Source: Candidatus Phyllobacterium onerii
GTDB taxonomy: Bacteria; Pseudomonadota; Alphaproteobacteria; Rhizobiales; Rhizobiaceae
Direction of reading: 5' to 3'
Assembly: GCF_028331445.1 (NCBI RefSeq)
Contig: NZ_JAQMHX010000005.1
Coordinates: 62,001-126,000 of the forward strand
Length of the DNA stretch: 64,000 bases
Shown here one piece after another: positions 18,492 through 27,061 of the stretch (its first letter is position 1; every line of letters begins with the position of its first letter). The notes below the pieces were generated by a model, which saw nothing but the letters and a program-made list of their open reading frames with translations, was not told where the DNA came from and did no database searches. The translations under genes were made by a program, and so were the position numbers.

Positions 18492-19237
18492 TGGCTTACG
18501 ATACGGCTATTCTTTTTCGCGAAGATTCTTATCTGAAAGCAATCGAAGCGACAGTATTGGCAATAAGCGAGCGGGGCGGCATCCTGACCGATCAGACCGT
18601 GTTTTATGCCACATCGGGCGGTCAACCCGGCGATACCGGTGTTTTCGTTCGCTCCGATGGCTCCACGATCAGCATCGCTGCAACGGTTACCGGTGAGACC
18701 AAGGAAGAGATCATCCACGTACCGGCGCCCGATCAACCCGTCCCGGCCATCGGCGAAAAGCTAACCCTGCGCCTCGATTGGGACCGGCGCTACAGACTGA
18801 TGCGGATGCATACGGCCTGCCACCTGCTCAGCGTCGTCTGCCCGTTTCCGATCACAGGTGCGGCAGTCAGCGAAGACGACAGCCGCGTTGACTTCGATCT
18901 GCCGGACGCGGGTGTGACCAAGGAAAGCGTTACCGAGAAGATGATGGAACTGGTGAACGCCAATCATCCGATTTTCACCCGGTGGATTACGGACGACGAA
19001 CTCGCTGCAAATCCCGGCCTGATCAAGTCCAAGAATGTAAGGCCGCCAACAGGGACGGGGCGTATCAGGCTGGTTTGTATTGGTGAAAATGCTTCGGTCG
19101 ATTCGCAGCCATGCGGCGGCACGCATGTCGCGACCACCGGTGAAGTTGGCGTGATCCACATCGGAAAAATCGAAAAGAAAGGCAAGGAAAACAGGCGGTT
19201 CCGCATCCGCTTCGGTCCGTTGCCAGAGGGAGTATGA
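18491..19237 (+). CDS. alaX: Alanyl-tRNA editing protein, AlaX type
   Basis: This 248-residue stand-alone editing domain, homologous to the AlaRS editing module, hydrolyses mischarged Ser-tRNA(Ala) or Gly-tRNA(Ala). The zinc ligands are intact: H107 and H111 (MHTACHLL), C208 and H212 (SQPCGGTHV). The N-terminal part carries the TSGGQPGDTG motif of the AlaRS/AlaX family. The start at 18491 overlaps the cysK stop, and its own stop overlaps the sulfurtransferase start (ATGA). Placement in a cysteine/sulfur operon hints at a link between sulfur amino-acid metabolism and translation quality control. Confidence 0.93.
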   Translation: MAYDTAILFREDSYLKAIEATVLAISERGGILTDQTVFYATSGGQPGDTGVFVRSDGSTISIAATVTGETKEEIIHVPAPDQPVPAIGEKLTLRLDWDRRYRLMRMHTACHLLSVVCPFPITGAAVSEDDSRVDFDLPDAGVTKESVTEKMMELVNANHPIFTRWITDDELAANPGLIKSKNVRPPTGTGRIRLVCIGENASVDSQPCGGTHVATTGEVGVIHIGKIEKKGKENRRFRIRFGPLPEGV

Positions 19238-20091
19238 ACGTGGCAGACAAGAGCCCTTTTGTGGTTTCAGCCGATTGGCTGCAGGAAAGACTCGGCCAGC
19301 CCGGTCTCAGTATTCTTGATGCATCCTGGTATCTTCCCGTTCAAAAGCGGGATGCCAAAGCCGAATATGAGGCTGGTCACATTCCCGGCGCGATTTTCTT
19401 CGACCACGAAGAGATGTCGGATCCGGATTCATCGCTGCCGCACACTCTCCTCAACGCGGAAGCTTTCGCAGCAGCCGTCAGCAGCATGGGAATCACCAAC
19501 GACGATACGATCGTCGTTTATGATGGACCTGGAATGACGACATCGCCGCGCGTCTGGTGGATGTTGCGCACGTTTGGCGCAAAGAACGTTTCAATCCTGG
19601 ACGGTGGATTCGACAATTGGAAAAACGCCGGCAGGCCTGTCACCGACGAGGTGACCAGGATTGCCCCCTCGGCCTTTGTCCCGAGCTTTGACGCAGGCAA
19701 GGTGGCAAGTTTTGACGATATGCGCGAGATCGTTGAAAGCAAGTCAAGGCAGATCGCGGATGCGCGTTCGGCTGGGCGCTTCAAGGGTGTCGATCCAGAG
19801 CCACGCGCCGGCCTGCGGTCCGGCCACATGCCCGGCGCACGAAGCGTTCCGGCGTCTAGTCTCGCTGACAATGGCTATCTGAAGGAAATCAGTGGCTTGA
19901 GAAAGATTTTCGATGATGCCGGTGTGGACTTGTCTCAGCCGGTCGTGACAAGTTGCGGGTCCGGAATAACAGCCGCCGTGATTACGCTTGCACTCGAATC
20001 CGTAGGCCACAAGGATAATGTTCTCTATGATGGCTCGTGGAGTGAATGGGGCGGAACCAAAGACACTCCCGTCGCTACCGGCGAAGCATAA
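19234..20091 (+). CDS. sseA: 3-mercaptopyruvate sulfurtransferase
   Basis: This 285-residue sulfurtransferase has two rhodanese domains: an inactive N-terminal one (about 8-135) and an active C-terminal one (about 155-280). The catalytic C241 sits in SCGSGITAAV, the CGSG(V/I)TA loop characteristic of mercaptopyruvate rather than thiosulfate transferases. RSGHMPGARSVP is the second-domain CH2B-type motif. The ATG at 19234 overlaps the AlaX stop; a GTG six bases later has better spacing from GGGAG and could be the true start. It links cysteine catabolism to persulfide supply. Confidence 0.93.
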   Translation: MNVADKSPFVVSADWLQERLGQPGLSILDASWYLPVQKRDAKAEYEAGHIPGAIFFDHEEMSDPDSSLPHTLLNAEAFAAAVSSMGITNDDTIVVYDGPGMTTSPRVWWMLRTFGAKNVSILDGGFDNWKNAGRPVTDEVTRIAPSAFVPSFDAGKVASFDDMREIVESKSRQIADARSAGRFKGVDPEPRAGLRSGHMPGARSVPASSLADNGYLKEISGLRKIFDDAGVDLSQPVVTSCGSGITAAVITLALESVGHKDNVLYDGSWSEWGGTKDTPVATGEA

Positions 20092-20094
20092 GCC

Positions 20095-20622
20095 ATGACG
20101 AAGCCACGAATATTAAAGACGCGCGTGACACATCTGGAGATGACGGAGCGGCCGACGCAGTCCGTACCGACGCCCGTCAGTTTTAAACTGGCACTCATGC
20201 GCGCGACGACGATTTCATTGCCCTTCTATCGCTTCCTCTATGAACAGGTCGGCAAGCCGCATCATTGGTCCGTGCATCGTCGTCTCAGTGATGAAGAGTT
20301 GGCAGCAATCATCCATCGCAGCAATGTCGATATACATGTCCTTTACGCCGATGGTTCCCCGGCAGGCTTTTTTGAACTTGTCCTCGATGAGGAGCAGGCC
20401 GTCACTGAAATCCTTTATTTCGGCTTGGTACCGGAGTTCCAGGGCAGGGGGCTCGCCAAGTTCTTCCTGAATGAAGCCATTTTGACGGCATGGATGAGCA
20501 GCCCGCAAAAGGTGATCATCGAAACAAATACGCTGGATAGTCCGCGCGCGCTGCAAATGTATCAAAGAATGGGTTTTAAACCTGTCAGTTTTGCAGAAGC
20601 AGAAATTGATGCTTGGGATTAG
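20095..20622 (+). CDS. GNAT-family N-acetyltransferase
   Basis: This 175-residue acetyltransferase has the acetyl-CoA binding motif A, YFGLVPEFQGRGLAKFFL (about residues 105-122), and the later LDSPRALQMYQRMGFKPV segment typical of GNAT enzymes. Its substrate is not evident. It begins three bases after the sulfurtransferase stop and is the last gene of the cysK-alaX-sseA operon. Confidence 0.88.
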   Translation: MTKPRILKTRVTHLEMTERPTQSVPTPVSFKLALMRATTISLPFYRFLYEQVGKPHHWSVHRRLSDEELAAIIHRSNVDIHVLYADGSPAGFFELVLDEEQAVTEILYFGLVPEFQGRGLAKFFLNEAILTAWMSSPQKVIIETNTLDSPRALQMYQRMGFKPVSFAEAEIDAWD

Positions 20623-20719
20623 ATTGCTGTATAAGTATACTATTCAACCATAGTTCCCTAGCTTGGTACGAAATACCTCTCTATGAATCGCTTCACGAAT
20701 CGGTCTGTAGAGGGTTGAG

Positions 20720-21154
20720 ATGAAGCTGAAGAACATATCGTTGAGCATGATGGCGATTTCGTCGGGATTACTAATAGCTGGTTGCCAAACGGCGGACCCA
20801 AAAGCTACGAAAACTGGGTCTGGTGTAGAAACAATATCGATCAAATCGGGCCAAAAGTTCGGATATACTTTTTACAAAGTGAATCCTGATTGTTCCAGTG
20901 CCAAAGTTCCAACCTTGAAATTGATATCGAAGCCCTCACACGGAACTATTGTGATTTCCCAAGGATACGGCCACTCGGCTTACGCAGCTGGCCATCCATT
21001 AAGCAAGTGTAATTCACACAGGATATTGATGGCATCTGTTATCTATAAGGCTGCATCTGGTTTTGTTGGCACCGATACCGTCACAATTTCCGGTCAAGTC
21101 GCTGGCAATGACTCTTATGACTATGTGACCCTTCGCTTCAACATTTCCAAATAA
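20720..21154 (+). CDS. Small lipoprotein of unknown function
   Basis: This 144-residue protein has a lipoprotein signal: a hydrophobic stretch ending LLIAGCQT, so C22 would be acylated. The mature part has two further cysteines, in NPDCSSAK and LSKCNSH, and ends in short beta-like stretches (ASGFVGTDTVTISGQ, DYVTLRFNISK) reminiscent of an Ig-like or bacterial cadherin-type fold. GAGGG lies just upstream of the ATG. It stands alone; base composition is more A/T-rich than its neighbours. No function can be assigned. Confidence 0.75.
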   Translation: MKLKNISLSMMAISSGLLIAGCQTADPKATKTGSGVETISIKSGQKFGYTFYKVNPDCSSAKVPTLKLISKPSHGTIVISQGYGHSAYAAGHPLSKCNSHRILMASVIYKAASGFVGTDTVTISGQVAGNDSYDYVTLRFNISK

Positions 21155-21286
21155 TCGCTTGGATCCGAATTTGAGTCACTCAACTAGAGATCTGGCCATA
21201 ATCGTTTCGCTTCATCTATCAGAGCAAGAATCGGGTGGTTTGCAGTCAAAATTCGGTGTCTCCTTGCTTTAATAAAGGAGGCACTG

Positions 21287-21760
21287 ATGAGACCAATCCG
21301 ATTTATTGCCATGACGACAACATTGGCCCGTCACTATCAAGCGGGTGGGGCTGACGCGAATGGTCAGATACCTGAAGCCTATACATCCGACGGCGATGGC
21401 GTTCCTTGCCGGCATTGTTTGCAGAACGTAAAGGCGGGTGAAAAATATCTGGTCTTGTCGCACCGACCATTTCCGGCGCCGCAACCCTACGCTGAAACAG
21501 GTCCCATCTTCCTGCACGCGGACGCATGTGAGCGTCACGCGGAAACCCCAGAACTACCGGAAATGTTCAACGAGAATAGCGATTATATACTTCGCAGCTA
21601 TTCCTGCCAGGACCGTATCGTTTACGGCACCGGAGGTGTAATCAAGACGGATGGCATTACCGTCCGGGCCGAAGAATTGCTGATACGGGACGATATCGCC
21701 TATGTCCATATGCGGTCAGCAAGAAACAATTGCTTCCAGTGCCGGATTGAACTTGCATAA
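21287..21760 (+). CDS. DUF1203 family protein
   Basis: This 157-residue cytoplasmic protein resembles DUF1203, a family of unknown function. It has two CxxC pairs, CRHC in DGVPCRHCLQ and CFQC near the C-terminus, and the conserved middle GPIFLHADACERH, suggesting metal binding. AAAGGAGG-like sequence precedes the ATG. It has its own terminator downstream and no operon partner. Confidence 0.82.
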   Translation: MRPIRFIAMTTTLARHYQAGGADANGQIPEAYTSDGDGVPCRHCLQNVKAGEKYLVLSHRPFPAPQPYAETGPIFLHADACERHAETPELPEMFNENSDYILRSYSCQDRIVYGTGGVIKTDGITVRAEELLIRDDIAYVHMRSARNNCFQCRIELA

Positions 21761-21763
21761 TCA

Positions 21764-21790
21764 TAAGCCCGGAAATTATATCCGGGCTTT
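21764..21790. terminator. Intergenic terminator between DUF1203 gene and ald
   Basis: The stem AGCCCGGA/TCCGGGCT with a short A/T loop is followed by TTTT on the plus strand. It sits four bases after the DUF1203 stop, and could also serve the convergent ald on the other strand. Confidence 0.8.
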
Positions 21791-21808
21791 TGATTTTATG
21801 CTGCAATA

Positions 21809-22924
21809 TCAGGCTGCTATTGCCGATTTCGCTTCGACCATCTCGAGGCCGAGTGCCTCGGCAACCGCCTGGTTGGTGATGCGTCCCTTGTGGACATTAA
21901 GGCCGTTGCGCAGGTGCGGATTGTCGATCAAGGCCTTGACGCCGCGATCGGCCAATTGCAGGCCGTACTGCAAAGTCGCATTGTTCAAGGCATGTGCGGA
22001 CGTGACCGGCACAGCGCCCGGCATGTTGGCGACACAGTAGTGGATGATACCGTCGACTTCGTAAGTCGGCTCAGAATGCGTGGTCGCATGCGATGTCTCG
22101 AAGCAGCCGCCCTGATCGATCGCAACATCAACGATAACCGCGCCCTTCTTCATGCCCGAGAGCATCTCGCGCGTGACAAGCTTTGGAGCGGCGGCACCCG
22201 GAATCAATACGGCACCGACAACGATATCAGCAGAAAACACTTCATCATCAAGGGCTTCGATGGTCGAGTAGCGCGTGTGAATACGCCCGCGGAAGATGTC
22301 ATCCAGCTGGCGCAAGCGCGGAATGGAGCGATCAAGAATAGTAACGTCGGCGCCAAGGCCGGTCGCCATCATCGCCGCGTTGATGCCAACGACGCCGCCA
22401 CCGATAATGGTGACCTTGCCGGGTAGCACACCGGGCACGCCGCCAAGCAGAACACCTCGGCCGCCATTGGCCTTTTGAAGCGCCGTCGCACCGGCCTGTA
22501 TGGCCAGGCGCCCGGCAACTTCGGACATTGGTGCAAGCAACGGCAGACCGCCGCGGTCGTCAGTGACAGTTTCATAGGCAATAGCAGTGACACCCGATGC
22601 CAGCAAACCTTTGGTCTGCTCGGGATCCGGAGCGAGATGGAGATATGTATAAAGCAGTTGACCTTCACGAAGCTGCGCCCATTCGGAGGGCTGCGGCTCT
22701 TTCACTTTGACGATCATGTCCGCCTGCTGGAAGACTTCTTCGGCGGTCTTGACGACTTTCGCACCTGCCGCCTGGTAGGCTCCATCGTCGGCGCCTATCC
22801 CTAAGCCAGCTCCGGACTGGACGACGACCTCATGGCCGTGAGCAATGTATTCGCGTACGGCGCCCGGAGTGAGGCCGACGCGATATTCATGGTTTTTGAT
22901 TTCCTTTGGGCAGCCGATGCGCAT
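21809..22924 (-). CDS. ald: Alanine dehydrogenase
   Basis: This NAD-dependent enzyme interconverts L-alanine with pyruvate and ammonia. It has 371 residues, the normal size. [20 protein letters not shown] is the classic N-terminus, and the Rossmann motif [20 protein letters not shown] lies near residue 175. The start at 22924 has AGGAG six bases upstream; the longer open frame (to 23083) runs into the divergent promoter and is not used. The divergent Lrp-type gene is its probable regulator. Confidence 0.96.
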   Translation of the reverse strand: MRIGCPKEIKNHEYRVGLTPGAVREYIAHGHEVVVQSGAGLGIGADDGAYQAAGAKVVKTAEEVFQQADMIVKVKEPQPSEWAQLREGQLLYTYLHLAPDPEQTKGLLASGVTAIAYETVTDDRGGLPLLAPMSEVAGRLAIQAGATALQKANGGRGVLLGGVPGVLPGKVTIIGGGVVGINAAMMATGLGADVTILDRSIPRLRQLDDIFRGRIHTRYSTIEALDDEVFSADIVVGAVLIPGAAAPKLVTREMLSGMKKGAVIVDVAIDQGGCFETSHATTHSEPTYEVDGIIHYCVANMPGAVPVTSAHALNNATLQYGLQLADRGVKALIDNPHLRNGLNVHKGRITNQAVAEALGLEMVEAKSAIAA

Positions 22925-23076
22925 AACGTCTCCTGTTAGCTTTTTAGATGTTCCCTTTTGAGGCAAATATAACAGCACAAATCGCGTTGCATGTCCTTGC
23001 CAAGACGGCTCGACGCCACGTGATTTTTCGAATATCCTTGCGCAAAACGTCTGGATATAAGTGGAAAGTTCGAACA
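22925..23076. promoter_or_regulatory. Divergent ald / Lrp-type regulator promoter region
   Basis: This 152-bp gap separates ald from its likely regulator. It contains an inverted repeat ATATCC-(15 bases)-GGATAT at 23032-23058, close to the regulator start, and A/T-rich flanks, as expected for an Lrp-type protein that wraps DNA. The operator assignment is inference. Confidence 0.4.
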
Positions 23077-23562
23077 ATGTCATTGGACAGGATTGATATC
23101 GCTATTCTCGACGGCTTGCAGAAAGATGGCCGCATGTCGAACGCAACGCTCGCCGAAAAGGTCGGCCTATCGCAGTCCGCGTGCTCGCGGCGGCTGGATA
23201 TATTGGAGAAATCGGGCGTCATCCGTGGCTATCATGCACGGCTCTCCAACAAGATGCTCGGTCACCCGGTTATCGTCATCGTCAACATTTCCCTGTCCGG
23301 ACAGGCGGACAAGCAGCTGCGTGAATTCGAGACCGCAGTAAAACTGTGCCCCAATGTATTGGTGTGTTATCTGATGTCGGGCGAATATGACTATCTCTTG
23401 CGCATTGCTGCAAAAGATCTTGAGGATTACGAGCGTATACACAAATTCTGGTTGTCGGCCATGCCGCACGTTACGAAGATAAACTCATCCTTTGCTTTGC
23501 GTGAAGTGGCGGATCGCACCGGTCTGGGCGTTGAAACGGCGCTTATTGAGACTGCCAGCTAA
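23077..23562 (+). CDS. Lrp/AsnC-family transcriptional regulator
   Basis: This 161-residue regulator has an N-terminal helix-turn-helix ([20 protein letters not shown], then [16 protein letters not shown]) and a C-terminal RAM/ACT effector-binding domain ([27 protein letters not shown]). The start at 23077 gives the usual family length; the longer open frame has a 43-residue extension without family similarity. Divergent placement next to ald matches AldR/PutR/Lrp-type regulators that sense alanine or other amino acids. Confidence 0.93.
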   Translation: MSLDRIDIAILDGLQKDGRMSNATLAEKVGLSQSACSRRLDILEKSGVIRGYHARLSNKMLGHPVIVIVNISLSGQADKQLREFETAVKLCPNVLVCYLMSGEYDYLLRIAAKDLEDYERIHKFWLSAMPHVTKINSSFALREVADRTGLGVETALIETAS

Positions 23563-23618
23563 CGCTATTTCGCGTCGCCACAACCAAATTTCATCCCAGC
23601 GTTGAAAATTCTGCGTCT

Positions 23619-23654
23619 GAATCGCAGTTTCTTATGTAGGAATCGCAGTTTCTT
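23619..23654. repeat. Tandem 15-bp direct repeat, 21-bp period
   Basis: GAATCGCAGTTTCTT occurs at 23619-23633 and again at 23640-23654 in the 170-bp gap between the Lrp-type gene and the convergent MmcQ/YjbR gene. CTGCGT also recurs on both sides (23611 and 23674). The two-turn spacing could be a protein-binding site, or simply a short duplication. Confidence 0.5.
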
Positions 23655-23732
23655 GCGTGAGTTCGGGACTTTTCTGCGTAAAAAATATTCTGGATTTGGT
23701 TTAGTCGTTCTCAAACCGGTTTCCCGCGACCT

Positions 23733-24089
23733 TCACCCCGCTGCGAGCGTTTTTTTGACCTTCGCCGGCGCCTTGGCATGCCAGGCAAGTTTGATCCGAT
23801 GGCCAAGTTCCGCGTCGGAAACAGCCTCCAGATGCATGAGGATGTAGGGCCAGCCTTTGTAGTGGTCGGTCTCGAAATAGATATTCGGAACGCTCTCCAT
23901 CAGCAGCGGTTTCTCCTCCAGCGGGCAATGGATTGCAAAGGTCTCCCAATCTTTCATACGCCCGATGAACGAGGTCTTAACCTTCAGCGAGGGTGTGCCA
24001 TGGGTCGTGCTGCGCACAAGCTCAGGCAGGTGCAGCGATTCGGCGATTGTCCAGATACGCTCAAATGATTCATCGAGCGAATTGGTCAT
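23733..24089 (-). CDS. MmcQ/YjbR family protein
   Basis: This 118-residue small alpha/beta protein belongs to the MmcQ/YjbR family, often described as DNA-binding from structure. It shows the family pattern STTHGTPSLKVKTSFIGRMK, then FETDHYKGWPYILMHLEAVS. Its ATG overlaps the stop of the upstream methyltransferase gene, so the two are translationally coupled. The open frame extends further upstream inside that gene, but only the 24089 start fits the family. Confidence 0.85.
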   Translation of the reverse strand: MTNSLDESFERIWTIAESLHLPELVRSTTHGTPSLKVKTSFIGRMKDWETFAIHCPLEEKPLLMESVPNIYFETDHYKGWPYILMHLEAVSDAELGHRIKLAWHAKAPAKVKKTLAAG

Positions 24090-25342
24090 GATTTGTAAAA
24101 CACCTGCCGCACGTCGATATATTCGGAACGAAACCCCGCCTCGCAGTAAAACAGGTAGAACTCCCAGAGCTTTTTGAAGCGACCATCGAAGCCGAGATTG
24201 CGCAGCTGGTCCCACGAACCCCAGAAGCGCTCGCGCCATTCGGCCAGTGTGCGGGCATAATCCTGCGGGAAGATATTTTCGCGGTAGAGGTCCAAGCCGA
24301 ACTCCTTGCCCAGGCTTTTCAGCCTCTCCGGTGTCGGCAGCATTCCGCCCGGGAAGACATAGCGCTGGATGAAATCCGGCCGTTTCCGATAGCGATCGAA
24401 GCTCTTGTCATTAATGGTGATGATCTGCATGCCGGCACTGCCGCCCGGATTGAGGCAATCCTTGACCTTGCCGAAGAACACCGGCCAGTATTTCTCCCCA
24501 ACCGCTTCGAACATCTCGATCGAGGCGATATGATCATATTTGCCGGTCTCGTCGCGGTAATCCTGAAATTTGATTTCGGCCATGCCGGAAAGCCCGGCCT
24601 TTGCGATGCGCTGCGTCGCATAGTCGAATTGCTCGCGGCTGATGGTCAGCCCGGTGACATGTGCGCCGATCTCACGCGCGGCATATTCGGCAAAGCCGCC
24701 CCAGCCGCAACCGATCTCCAGTACCCGCGATCCGGCGGTGATGCCGATATTGTTGGCGAGCGCTCTATATTTGGCGGTCTGGGCTGCTTCGAGATCATTG
24801 ACGCCTTCAGCGAAGAGCGCCGAGGAATAGGTCATCGTCGGATCGAGCCATTCTCTGTAGAAAGCATTGCCGAGATCGTAATGTGCCGAGATATTCTTGC
24901 GCGACCTGCCCCTCGTATTGTCATTGAGCCAGTGGCGCAGGCGCTGTACGGCGTTGATAAACCAGTTGGAGCCGCCGGCAAGGTCTTCACCCACCTCTTC
25001 ATTGACGACGAAGAGCTCGAGGAACGTGGTTACATCGGGGCTGTCCCAATCGCCGTCCATATAGGATTCGGCAACGCCGATGGTGCCGCCGGCAAAGGCT
25101 CTGCGCGGCAAGTTCCAGTTGTGGAGTACAACCGAGGCATCGGGGCCTTGCTGGCGCCCACCCACCTTGAAGACGTTTCGGTCGGGCGTGGTGATGGTCA
25201 AGGTGCCGCGCGGCAGGTGCGCCGCAGCGCGCAAGGCCGCCTGTGCCTTGAGCGGCAGGCCTTTCAGCACCGCGCTGACATTTTCCGGTGTCAGAAATCT
25301 TGTCTGGGTCACCGCATCCCCGAGTATCGTCTTATTCAGCAT
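24086..25342 (-). CDS. cfa: Cyclopropane-fatty-acyl-phospholipid synthase family methyltransferase
   Basis: This 418-residue SAM-dependent enzyme adds a methylene bridge across unsaturated acyl chains of membrane lipids. An N-terminal lipid-binding part (about 1-140) is followed by SAHYDLGNAFYREWLDPTM (152-170) and the SAM motif RVLEIGCGWGG (206-216). YVFPGGMLPTPE and the C-terminal FYLFYCEAGF match the family. The start at 25342 is preferred to an ATG ten codons upstream. Several Cfa-like paralogues exist in rhizobia, so the precise product could differ. It overlaps the MmcQ/YjbR gene. Confidence 0.9.
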   Translation of the reverse strand: MLNKTILGDAVTQTRFLTPENVSAVLKGLPLKAQAALRAAAHLPRGTLTITTPDRNVFKVGGRQQGPDASVVLHNWNLPRRAFAGGTIGVAESYMDGDWDSPDVTTFLELFVVNEEVGEDLAGGSNWFINAVQRLRHWLNDNTRGRSRKNISAHYDLGNAFYREWLDPTMTYSSALFAEGVNDLEAAQTAKYRALANNIGITAGSRVLEIGCGWGGFAEYAAREIGAHVTGLTISREQFDYATQRIAKAGLSGMAEIKFQDYRDETGKYDHIASIEMFEAVGEKYWPVFFGKVKDCLNPGGSAGMQIITINDKSFDRYRKRPDFIQRYVFPGGMLPTPERLKSLGKEFGLDLYRENIFPQDYARTLAEWRERFWGSWDQLRNLGFDGRFKKLWEFYLFYCEAGFRSEYIDVRQVFYKS

Positions 25343-25798
25343 CTGTTTAACTGTCCCGCATCCCACAGGCATTATTCACGGGAATGTCACAAATGTTCAA
25401 GTTGATTTTTGCAGAGCGGCGGTTTCGAACAACGATAACAAAGCATCCCGGATTCGCAATTGGTAGTTGAACATGGGCCACGCAACAGGGTGAAACCGCC
25501 ACTTGATTTTTTGATCCCCATCAAGCGTCGATCCGGCGGCGGCCATAAGTGTGGTAATGGAGACTCGCATAAAACGTTTTGGACAATAGACTAAAGTATA
25601 ATATCCAGAAACACGTAGAAGTTGTTATGTGTTTATTTGGTAACAGGCGCCAGATGATTTTCAACAAAATTGGACTTACTTCGCATTTTGACCGGGACGC
25701 TTCTTGACCTGAAACATGCTTCACCTCATGTTAACCAAACGCCCCTCCCAATTAGTAGGGGTCATTTTTATGTGATCAATTAATCAAGGAATTTTTTA
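25343..25798. other. 456-bp non-coding region upstream of pilus locus
   Basis: No convincing gene lies here. The left part serves the minus-strand methyltransferase. The right part is A/T-rich and carries ATTAATCAAGGAATTTTTTA before the first pilus gene, with AAGGAAT as ribosome site. A near-palindromic TGAAACATGCTTCA lies at about 25710. A promoter is expected but cannot be placed exactly. Confidence 0.5.
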
Positions 25799-26317
25799 AT
25801 GACACCTCGTTTCCCCATACGCATCGCATGCGCCGCTGTCCTTGCGGCCTCATTCGGTCTCACCGGTTCTGCATTTGCTGCATCCAAAACCGGCACGCTC
25901 AACGTGAAGCTTACTATTGTCGATGGCTGCAGTGTTTTCTCGAACAATACCGATATTTCGCTGGATTTTGGCACCTGGACGACGCTGAGTCAGAATATCG
26001 ATGAATCAGCAAGTTTCGATGTCGCATGCACGGGTGACAAAGGATTCAGGGTTGGTCTCGGTAATGGATCGGGCGGCGGCACCACTGTCAACGACCGTAA
26101 ACTGACCAGCGGCCCCAATAAGATTGCTTATAACCTCTACACCGATGCTGGCAGAGGAACCGTGTGGGATTTGAAGGATTATCCAGCTACTACGCCGGCG
26201 ACAGCTCCTGGTGTCCTCACGAAAGTGAATATATTCGGTAGAGTGCCCGCGTCGAAAGCAATTCCGGTTGCCGGTGTCTACACGGATACTGTCGCGATAA
26301 CCGTTACAGCAAACTAA
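25799..26317 (+). CDS. Spore coat U-type pilus subunit
   Basis: This 172-residue secreted major subunit of an archaic (Csu-like) chaperone-usher pilus has a signal peptide ending GSAFA near residue 28. A single SCPU domain follows: a cysteine pair (DGCSVF and VACTGD), the strand ISLDFGTWT, NKIAYNLYTDAGRGTVW, and the C-terminal VNIFGRVPAS ... GVYTDTVAITV. Subunits of this type are completed by donor-strand exchange through the chaperone encoded next. It is first in the operon. Confidence 0.92.
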   Translation: MTPRFPIRIACAAVLAASFGLTGSAFAASKTGTLNVKLTIVDGCSVFSNNTDISLDFGTWTTLSQNIDESASFDVACTGDKGFRVGLGNGSGGGTTVNDRKLTSGPNKIAYNLYTDAGRGTVWDLKDYPATTPATAPGVLTKVNIFGRVPASKAIPVAGVYTDTVAITVTAN

Positions 26318-26344
26318 CCAATCTGCACATCACAGGAGGACGCC

Positions 26345-27061
26345 ATGCGATCCTTGTTATACGGCATGGGCCTTCTTGGCCTGTGCGCGTTGCAAACCAG
26401 TGTTGCCGGTGCGTCCTCCCTGCAGGTTTCACCCACCCGTCTGGAAAAGGTGCTGCCGGAAACTGCCGGTGTCATCACGCTCAGGAATGGCGACAACAAG
26501 CCTGTGAAGGTCCAGGTGCGGGTGTTCCGCTGGAGCCAGGTCATGGGTATCGAAAGGCTCGATCCGACAACCGACGTGGTCGCAAGCCCGCCGGTCGCGC
26601 AGGTTGGGGCAAACAATCAATATACCTTACGCGTCGTACGCGTGAGCAAGAAGCCGGTCGCCATCGAGGAAAGCTACCGCGTTCTGGTCGATGAGTTGCC
26701 GGATCCTTCGCAGATGAAGAATGGCAACGTCAATTTCACGGTGCGGTTCTCGCTGCCCGTGTTCTTCAGGGCTGCCGAGACGCCAGCGGGGCAGGTGACC
26801 TGGAATATCCGGCGAGGCAATGGCGGCTATCTCCTGTCGGGAACCAATACCGGCGCGACGAAGCTGCGCGTGAAGGATGTTCAGCTGCTGCAGAACAGCA
26901 GGATCATTGCCATCAAGAAAGATGTTGCAGGCTATGTAACCGCCGGCGGCTCGGCACAGTTCGAGCTCGGTAATGCAAAGGGCCTGGCTGCCGGTCCCGC
27001 TATCCTGAAGCTTGAGACTGACAAAGGGCCGGTAGAAGCCAATGTCGATGTCAGCAATTAG
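26345..27061 (+). CDS. Pilus periplasmic chaperone
   Basis: This 238-residue PapD-like chaperone has a signal peptide ending VAGA(S) near residue 22. The first Ig-like domain starts LQVSPTRLEKVLPETAGVIT and carries the chaperone sequence YRVLVDELPDP, followed by VRFSLPVFF in the subunit-binding G1 strand region. A shorter C-terminal domain completes it. It has AGGAGG just upstream and lies 27 bases after the subunit gene. Its 3' end overlaps the usher gene by 20 bases. Confidence 0.92.
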   Translation: MRSLLYGMGLLGLCALQTSVAGASSLQVSPTRLEKVLPETAGVITLRNGDNKPVKVQVRVFRWSQVMGIERLDPTTDVVASPPVAQVGANNQYTLRVVRVSKKPVAIEESYRVLVDELPDPSQMKNGNVNFTVRFSLPVFFRAAETPAGQVTWNIRRGNGGYLLSGTNTGATKLRVKDVQLLQNSRIIAIKKDVAGYVTAGGSAQFELGNAKGLAAGPAILKLETDKGPVEANVDVSN

